A DNA stretch of 64,000 bases from assembly GCA_026874595.1 (NCBI GenBank), contig CM049306.1:104357142-104421141 (forward strand). Reading direction: 5' to 3'. A model generated the notes under the pieces. The model was not told the origin of the DNA. It was given only the letters and a program-made list of their open reading frames with translations, and did no database searches. Positions within the stretch are counted from its first letter, which is position 1. Every line of letters starts with the position of its first letter. This DNA is from Sipunculus nudus. Taxonomy: Eukaryota > Annelida > Sipuncula > Golfingiida > Sipunculidae. Of the stretch, positions 47,601 through 57,200 are shown one piece after another. The position numbers and the translations under genes are program-made.

Positions 47601-50600
47601 CAATAATTTACCAACACCTTGGCCACAGTCGTTGACTTTTGATCTTTTGTTGGCACAGCTATTGCATATTTTGTAAAGATATCTGTGAGTACTAGAACAT
47701 TTTCGTAACCACTTGAAGACTTTTCAAGTAGCGTGAAATCCATCGCTAACACTTCCAATGGTTTCGTTGAAAGTAAACTACCAAGCGAAGTTTTGACTTT
47801 GATTGGTTTTGCCAAAGCACACCTTTCACATTGTTCAATATATTCCTTAATTTCTTGATGCATCTTGGGCCAAAAGTATTTTTCCTTAATCAACAGTTCT
47901 GTTCGTTCAATACCTTGGTGTCCATGATGGTCATGACTATTTTGTAAGATTTGACTCTTCAGTTGTTGTGGTAGCAAAATCTGTTTCAATTTGCCTTTAC
48001 ATGGATCTTGCACTGATCGATACAGTACTCCTTTAGACTCTTTTAAGCGATCCCATTGGCGCAAAAGCAATTGTACTTCTTTTGTAGCATGTTTTCTCTG
48101 TGTCAGTGAAGGTTTGACACCTTCCTTGAGAAATTTCTTAACCGGACCTATTACAGGGTCTTGACTCTGCAGATCTGACATCTGTTTAGCCCCTACAGTG
48201 GGTAGAACAGTGGCTTTCAACTCATGGTGTTCTGCTATAGATAACAGTTCCTTTTCAGGTGTTGAGATTGCTATTTGACAAGCTTTTGCTTGTATCTCCT
48301 TTGGTACATTTGCAGATTCTAACACAAAAGCACACATACTTGCTACTTCTTCAGCATCTAAATCCCAGGGTCTGCTTTCTTGCCGGCTTAGGAAATCTGC
48401 ATTGGTATTCTCTTTACCAGACCGGTATTTGAAAGAAAAATTGAAAGATGCTAAAGCAGCAACCCATCTTTGCTCCACAGCATTCAGCTTGCCACGACCC
48501 ATCACATATGTGAGTGGATTATTATCAGTATAGACGGTAAAGTTGCTCCCAATCAGGTAATCTTTAAACTTATCAGCTACAGCCCATTTCAGTGCCAACA
48601 GCTCCAATTTTCTGGAGCTGTATCCCTCCTTGTTTTTCTCACCACCCCTCAGACCTCTACTGGCATATGCTATTACACGTTTAATTGTATCCGCCAAAAC
48701 AGAGTTTTGCGGATACTATGTTTTCAGCTGGTCGCCGCCGCCGCCGCCGCCGCTGCCGCCGCCGCCGCCGCCGCGTAGGTGTCCGGAGAACTCCTCCGTA
48801 ACCGCTGGGCGGAATTTTCCGAAACCCGGGATTATGTTCGGGTCACATGTGAACTGCTGCGCCCCGATTTTGTTTTGACCTCTGACCTTTCCTCTGCGCT
48901 CTGCGTCCGTTTGTGCGTCTGTTTCCACACATAAACCCACATATCTCGGGAACCGTTTGACCGATCAGGAAAATTTTTTTGCACAAATGTAGCCCTCGGA
49001 GAGCTTTATAACATACACCAAAAATGGTGGCGCCACCTGCAACCATGTTTGCACAGTGTCCATCTGTTCGTCTGCCTTGGGTTAAAATCACTCATATCTC
49101 TGCAGTGACTTGACTAATTCACCTGAAATTCGGCATGCGCAAACATCCTGGATAGCTTTTCTGATTTTATGACAGGTGGCGCCACCTACATTCACGTTGA
49201 CGCTGCAGACATCCAAGCTCATATCTCGGGAACCGTTTGACCGATCAGGAAAATTCTTTTGCACAAATGTAGCCCTTGGAGAGCTTTATAACATACACCA
49301 AAAATGGTGGCGCCACCTGCAACCATGTTTGCACAGTGTCCATCTGTTCGTCTGCCTTGGGTTAAAATCACTCATATCTCTGCAGTGACTTGACTAATTC
49401 ACCTGAAATTTGGCATGCGTATACATCCTGGATAGCTTATCTGATTTTATGACAGGTGGCGCCACCTACATTCACGTTTACGCTGCAGACATCCAAGCTC
49501 ATATCTCGGGAACCGTTTGACCGATCAGGAAAATTCTTTTGCACAAATGTAGCCCTTGGAGAGCTTTATAACATACACCAAAAATGGTGGCGCCACCTGC
49601 AACCATGTTTGCACAGTGTCCATCTGTTCGTCTGCCTTGGGTTAAAATCACTCATATCTCTGCAGTGACTTGACTAATTCACCTGAAATTTGGCATGCGT
49701 ATACATCCTGGATAGCTTTTCTGATTTTATGACAGGTGGCGCCACCTACATTCATGTTTACGCTGCAGACATCCAAGCTCATATCTCAGGAACCGTTTGA
49801 TTGATCAGGAAAATTTTTTTGCACAAATGTAGCCCTTGGAGAGCTTTATAACATACACAAAAAATGGTGGCGCCACCTGCAACCATGTTTGCACAGTGTC
49901 CAGCTGTTCGTCTGCCTTGGGTTAAAATCACTCATATCTCTGCAGTGGTTTGATTAATTCACCTGAAATTCTGCATGCTTATACATCCTGGATAGCTTTT
50001 CTGATTTTATGACAGGTGGCGCCACCTACAATCAAGTTTACGCTGCAGACATCCAAGCTCATATCTAGGGAACTGTTTGACCAATTGGGCCAAAATTTTG
50101 CATGTGTATAGTTCTCACAAAGCTCTTTATCATACGCTTAACTGGTGGCGCCACCTGCAACCCTTTTTTGCACAGCGTCCATCTGTTTGTCTGCCAAGGG
50201 CAAAAATCACTCATATACAATATAGTGGTTTGACTTATCTGCCTTAAATTTTGCATATGTATACAACTTGGACGGCTTTCTGGATTTTTTGGTAGGTAGC
50301 GCAAGCTACATACACAATTTGGCTGCAGACATCCATGCTGATATGCAACACTTCACCCGTTCCACTCTGATTTAGGCGGATACAAGTAGTCGCTTGTCGA
50401 CTACCCGTATTCTAGTTCCATCTTGTTCTTGACTTAGTACCGCTCCAAGCCCTTGATCTGACGCGTCTGTTTCCAGAATGAACGGTTTGGTGAAATCAGC
50501 ATAAGCAAGGACTGGTGTTGTTGTAAGTTTACCCTTTAGCACTTGAAATGCTTGCTCATGCTCTGATTCCCAATAAGGCAATGCCTGATTTTTGCTTCTG

Positions 50601-53600
50601 CCGTGTCCTTTCTTGTTCTTTCCAGAAGCAGATCCTACTAAAGCATGCAGTGGGGCTGCAATTTTGGCAAAATTTGGAACAAACCGGCGATAGTATGAAC
50701 AAAATCCTAAAAATCTTCGTAGTTCTCGCACAGTGGTTGGTACCTCATACTCTTTGACTGCTGCTACCTTTCCAGGATCAGGACAGATACCATCCGCTGA
50801 TACTATATGGCCTAAGTAGGTCACTTCTTCTTTGAACAAAGCACACTTTTCAGCCTTCAGTTTGAGATTGTGTTTAGCTAAAGTGCTGAAAACTTTTTCC
50901 AGTCGTTCTAGATGTTCCTCAATGGTGCTGGAGAACACGATGATATCGTCGAGGTACACCAGAAGAATCCGAAAAATGTCCTCTCGGAATACCTGACTCA
51001 TTAGCCGCTGGAATGTGGCGGGTGCTGTAGAAAGTCCGAATGGCATCCTGCGATATTGATACAGGCCCATTGGAGTTATGAATGCTGTCTTCTTTCTGTC
51101 CTCAGGGGCGACCTCTATCTGATGGTATGCAGAAGTTAAGTCTAAGGTGGTAAAATACTTGGCACCTGTCAATGCATCTAAAGATTCCTCAATCCTTGGG
51201 AGAGGAAAGGCATCCTTCCGGATTTTGGTGTTTAACTTTCTATATTCAACACACATACGGATTTCGTTATTCTTTTTCCGTACTATAACAATAGGAGAAG
51301 CATATTCTGAGTTACTTTCCTCAATTATACCTTTATCTAAGAGACCATTGAGATGTTCTTGGACATCCTGCCACAACTGAGGGGGGATTCTCCTGAATGG
51401 TTGAACAACAGGGACATCATCAGTTGTGTTGATGTGATGCTGAACTGTTTTTGTGCATCCCAGCTTTTCTTCATCTGCAAGGAATACATTGCGATGTTTC
51501 ATAATTGATGCTTTCACTCTTTCCAGTTCGTCCATGGTTCCGATTAAGTGTGATAAATCCACTTTTGGCATCTGTTCGCTGTCTCTTTCTGCCGGAGAAT
51601 CATGAATCGATTCATGGTTTGATTCCTGGTTTGAATGACTGACAGTGACACTGCTCTCACTGCAGGACAAATGAAGTTTACTTTCTTTCCCGGTCACAAT
51701 ATCCACCATGTGGCATACTCCTATTCTGGTCCCAGGAAGTAATTTGATATCCCTCTGACCAGTGTTAACAACTTGGATTTTGGAACTGGCACTTAATATT
51801 ATCCCAGGAACTATATACAAACTTCCCATAATACCTTTGTCAAAGGCGTCTACAAAACACAGACCTTCTTGATTGGGTGTCATAACTGGTACAAAAGCCA
51901 CCTCACCAGCTTTGATTAAACATGCCTCACACTTGCTGACTCTGGCAAACCCTAAATTAGAAGAACAGCTTTCTTGGGTTTGTTTTATAATAGTCTCAGA
52001 TGACTTCAACAAATGTGAAAATTGTGGTACATGCTGTAAAACATTAGTACCTAATATACTTGGGATTTCATTTCTCATATTTGTACAGTCTGGACTATCT
52101 TTCAGCACAAGCACACCCACCTCAGATAATTTGACACCTTGTAAAACTACATCTGTAATGAAAAGACCCAAATATGGCACTTCAAGTCCACATTGCTCGA
52201 GGACGAGGCAATGAAAAAGTGGGGGTGGATGTCAGAGACAACATATGCCATATCTTAGAGGGTAAACAAAACTCATGCCTAGACAGTCCCATATGTATAT
52301 CCTAAACAGATTTAATTCCACATACTCAGAAATGGGCACATCTGTCACTTATTTAAATGAACATTTAGACAATTATTTTCATGCAAACATTTCAGCCAAT
52401 TAATAATAATAACTCACCAGATATAAATATTGCACATGTTACACTGTCTGCACGTATTCTCTTCATGTTTTGATCTGAAGAGAACATTAAATGAACTAAC
52501 TCTTTCTATCTCACCCTGAATTATATTATGTAACAATAGTCTAGCAAAATTGGGGAAAGGAACACAAGTTGGACTTCTGTGTCTACAGGATACATTTAAC
52601 ATGCAGATACTAGACATTTCCTGTCTGATTATACATTACACTCATCAGTGCTTACAGGAATAAATATAAAACATTATGTAACAATTCTAATACTCATCCC
52701 TGAAAGGGACAACCTGCCACATACCACTGCTATTTCTCAAAAATAACGTAAACAGATTTAAAGAATTACAATGTATTGACATTCTAACAATTTAACTGAT
52801 CAAGCTGTGTTGCATCAAAAGAGTGTCTTGAGACATATATATCAATCATACAAATATTCTGACTGGAATTAAAGCCAATCTGTACCTTGGTATAAAGTTA
52901 ACCTTTTAAACTGACATTTTTCTTTAATTGATATCTAAGTACTTAAGTAATGACAAGATGGAAAAACTTAAATTACTTATATGACAAAATTAATAAATAA
53001 AAAAAACTCTTAGGACTTAAGACAGTAGCTTATTAATTATAAATTCTTTACCTTATATTCAGTTGTTTTCAGCTTTCTTCAGACAGTGGGCCAAAGCGAG
53101 GGCCCCACCCTGAGCAGGGGGTTATGTACCCAGACATCTGGGTCAAGACGCAAAGTAGTCCTACTTGTGTATTAAATATTAAAATACTACCAAATACATT
53201 TATGAATAGAACTTTTGAAATAAACTAAAAACATGTCTGTTCTCTGAACATGTACCCAAATGAAATAATAAAATACATTTATGGTTTCACAATGCATGCT
53301 CATACATAAACATTAGGTGATATAGGTCAGTCCTGGATTTCCACAGTAACCAGCAGCATGACCATATGTAGCTTTCCCTGTAAAGCGTTTGTCCAGACTG
53401 CTGGAGGCCTGCTGTAATTGTATATTTCAAGGACACAACATGTATCATGTGCACATTGGACTGCACAGTCTGAGTAATCATATTAAAGCATTATGTTGAA
53501 TAAAACAGCAACAAAATTATTAAGAGATGAAAGTTTAAATAGTTGACATGTCTTAATTTAAACTCTGCTACACTAATCAACCTTACCAAAGACAACATAT

Positions 53601-54176
53601 AGGTAATTTTGTAAAATTTTAAATGATAATTTATTGTAAATGTACTTTTCTTGGAATTAGATCTGCTATCATGCAGAGTATTATAACTGGAATGCAGAGT
53701 TTCTGGACACATTTTTTTTTCATATTACACAGTTCTTAAATTGTAGGATACTAAAAGTACCCCTGAAATCTAGATAAACGGTTTTACATCAGCCCAAACA
53801 AAAACAGAGCAATTATTCTTAAAATCTTGCTAGTTCATTTTTATTACACAAGTAAAGCCTAGCTGAGGCAGTATGGCAAGAACTTTACCTATAACATTGC
53901 CAACATAAAACAGATTAATAAGAGCCATGGGGCTTTCCGTCTGGTGGAGTGTTATATACAGAACTGTATCATACATATATACTGTGTATAATTATAATGT
54001 CACTGTGTCTGTGGTTTTTTTTTATAATGAAAAATGAGTCTTTCATAATTCATTTATAAATATGAATTTCATGCTGTGTATTATATATTTCAAATTTATT
54101 AAATCTCTCTCTCTTTATATATATATATATATGCTGTGTATTATATATTTCAAATTTATTAAATCTCTCTCTCTCT

Positions 54177-54229
<53 letters not shown>

Positions 54230-57200
54230 AAAGGAAAGGGTGTAAATTTTATAAATAATCAAATGTATGTTTAATTTCAATTATGATGGGCCTGAGGGGA
54301 TGGGGCAGGGGGGGGGGGGGGGGGAGTAGGCCTACTTAAAATTAGTACTACCCTCCATCGGGATGGGTGTGGTACGTATACAGCTTCATTTAAGACTAGC
54401 CCCGTGTGTGGTACTATAAGGTTACATGTATTTATGAGGTAAGGCTTGCCAAGTAAAAACTCGCTTTACGAAAAGTATATATTATATAGTAATACTACTG
54501 CTAAACAAAAAAGCGCTTATCAATGTCAAAACAACAATTTTGCATTTCTGATTATGAAGCATGTATGTATATAAATTATGATAAAAAAAAAAGGACCAGC
54601 ACTTTTTTCAAACGACAAAACCAAGTTGCTTATCAGCTGATTTTTGCAGAATCAAAATATGCCACCACGGCACCAGTCACAACATTGTTAATGTTATGAC
54701 AACAACAAACTTTGTTGCAAAGCGTCGCGAGCGATGTTGAACAAACTCGACCAAGTCAAGAATCACTATCCGCATCTTGTACTACTCTACATTTTCTTGC
54801 TATAAATTTTATATTACTGAATAATCTCGTTATTTTGATAATAATCACCAGATTGAGATTATCCCTTAAAATTCCCACAGACTCCATCCTCGATTTTGTA
54901 CAGCCTGTCACTTCGTCACTGGAATCAAACCTGTTGCCAGTGTTGGCGTGTTGGCTTGCAGCGGCCGCTGTCTGTGTCACCGACTTCTGTTTCTAACAAC
55001 GTATACATGGCCCAAAATTACATGAGGCTAATGTCGAAGTTGCCATAAATCTACAGATCTAAATTCGCTGCTTTATTCTCCTTTAACGTGTCTCAGAGTG
55101 AGACATTGTCATCTTACGATGATTCCTCCGCCTCGCTTGATCAGATCGACCCGTCGGCCTTGATGAAACCACGTGGACGCTCAACCGGGGTTCTGGTTCT
55201 GACGTCACACACGTCCCAAGGCCTGTCTCAACTTTTTCAGGGGGCTCCCAGGACTCTGTTCACATATTCGTTACTATCCTGGATAGTAGCTCCCCGATGT
55301 CAGTAATTTTTACATCAATTCTATTTGTAGGTTCATACCTTTCATATATGCAAAAACACCCAGAGGGTGGAAGTAGGCCTTTAACCACCACAAAAGCTTG
55401 TCTTTACAAGGGCTGTGTGAAGATTTAAACATAATCAGAGAATAAAATTTGAATAGGATAATAAGTAAGCATGTAGGTACATAAAGCAAATCTCAGTTAA
55501 TTAAAATTTCTGTAAAACAGTTGTCACTCTGATTACAGTTAATTTCAAGTTAATTTTCACATTTATTAATTAAAATATAAATGAAAGAAACATATTTAAT
55601 CGAGTAAATAATCCAAGACCACCAAATTTTATTGTGACACAGTCTCACCAAGCAGAGTATCCAGGTCAGCCAGGGAGTGTACACAGACAGTCTGTCAGCT
55701 CGTCCTGTTGTCTGTGAGTGGCTGGTTCCTTTACGAGGCCACCTGGTCTTAGAGCCGTTGTCTGTATCCTCCCGCTGACTGTGTCTGTGTTTTGACACCT
55801 CATGCCAAAGCTCATCTGATTCTGGTTTGTCAATGAAGTAATCTACAAAATTATAGCATTAATCGATTAAGCATGGAATCACATTATGGACAGATCCAAG
55901 GATGAAAGCCAAGTATACACGAGTTAACTTTTTAAACAAACCAATTATTTTGTTTCTTCAAGAAGCTTGATAAAACATGTAAAAACGTCCCATGTGCATA
56001 TTTCTTTTATTGCTGAATTTAAGGATCATTATTGTATGTTTACCATGGACATTTCACAGGTACACAACCATGCCCTTATTTCCAGAGCAAAATCATAAGC
56101 AGGCTCAGTGAGGCCTTTATAATTATTGTTTGTCATACGGTAAAGGTAAAGTTAGGGGTTTATAGTATGATATCACTGATGATGTCAGTTTCATACTACT
56201 TTACACTTTGCCTTCCTGGTCTCCGGGGCCTGTTCATTCTTGTAGCTTTCCTTTTTAGCATATTTTTTTTTGTTCAATTAGTTAAAATTTGATTTTTTTT
56301 ACTTTTGTGCTGCTTTATTTATCTGGTTCACCTTTAGCCTGAGCCAGTGAGTCCAGCAGGTGCTCCCTCTGTCCCTCTATGTGTATTGTCATCAGATCCC
56401 GCTTCACCCTCACTTCTCTCAGCTGCTGTTCCCTCTCATACTAACACAGAAATATCAAATATTCTGGCAATTATTAAATAGAAATAAAAAAATTTCTGAC
56501 AAAAATTACAAAGAAAATAAATCAATATATTTTCAGAAAATTAAATAGAAAACAAAGAAATTTTCGGGAAAATTGGATCTAAATAAATAAATATTCTGGC
56601 AAAAATTTAACAAAAATAAATATATAAAGAAATTCAAAAAGAAATATTCTAGTAAAAATTAAATAGGTATAAATGAACATTCTGGCCAAAATTAAATAAA
56701 AATAAAATATTCTAGCAAAAATAAAAAAAATTAAACAAATATTCTGGCAAACAATAAATATGAACAAATAAATATTCTGAAAAAAAATAAATAGAAATAA
56801 ATAAATATTTCAGCCAAATGTTTATGAAATAAAAAATTCTTGCCAAAATTAAATTAAAAAAAGAAATACTCTAGCGATATTGATCATGTTCATAATGATA
56901 TGCACCCAGTAAATCACTTTCAATGTATTATAATAGGTTTCAACAATAGGTGAACAATTCACCTCATGGGTCACTATTTGGTGGGATTTAGTCAATCAAT
57001 GATGTATGCACAGCAGGTTAGGAACCAGAACTGTGTTGTGATACACTTCCACCATTTTGTGAATATGGTCTTATAAGCTGATTAGATATTACATTACCTA
57101 AATAATTTGTTTATGAAATAAATTTTGAGATTTTCCTAAATTTTTTCAGAGATCTGGATATTGTGTTGCACACTCACTTTGATGTACTCTCTGTAATGCT

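Larger units (their letters stand above)
44966..53572 (-). mobile_element. Ty3/gypsy LTR retrotransposon, gag-less, interrupted by element A4
   Basis: Two 1343-bp LTRs in direct orientation (44966-46308 and 52230-53572) bound an internal domain coding on the minus strand. Coding order is protease remnant, reverse transcriptase, RNase H, integrase, which is the Ty3/gypsy order. By eye I noticed only two substitutions between the LTRs, so the insertion is young. On the sense strand a purine tract (AATGAAAAAGTGGGGGTGGA) precedes the 3' LTR as expected. There is no gag, no recognisable primer-binding site, and the active-site part of protease is missing. No 5-bp target duplication is visible (flanks GGGGA and CTAAT). 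It sits in the rhomboid intron in the same orientation as the host gene. It looks non-autonomous. Confidence 0.92.

Noticed and set aside
48470-48778. Plus-strand frame ending in polyalanine
   Set aside because: It is a translation of the CCG microsatellite in element A4 and the antisense of pol.
49176-49668. Two identical 70-aa frames as duplicated small genes
   Set aside because: They are exact copies because the 280-bp A4 unit is tandemly repeated; no start, promoter or conservation supports coding.
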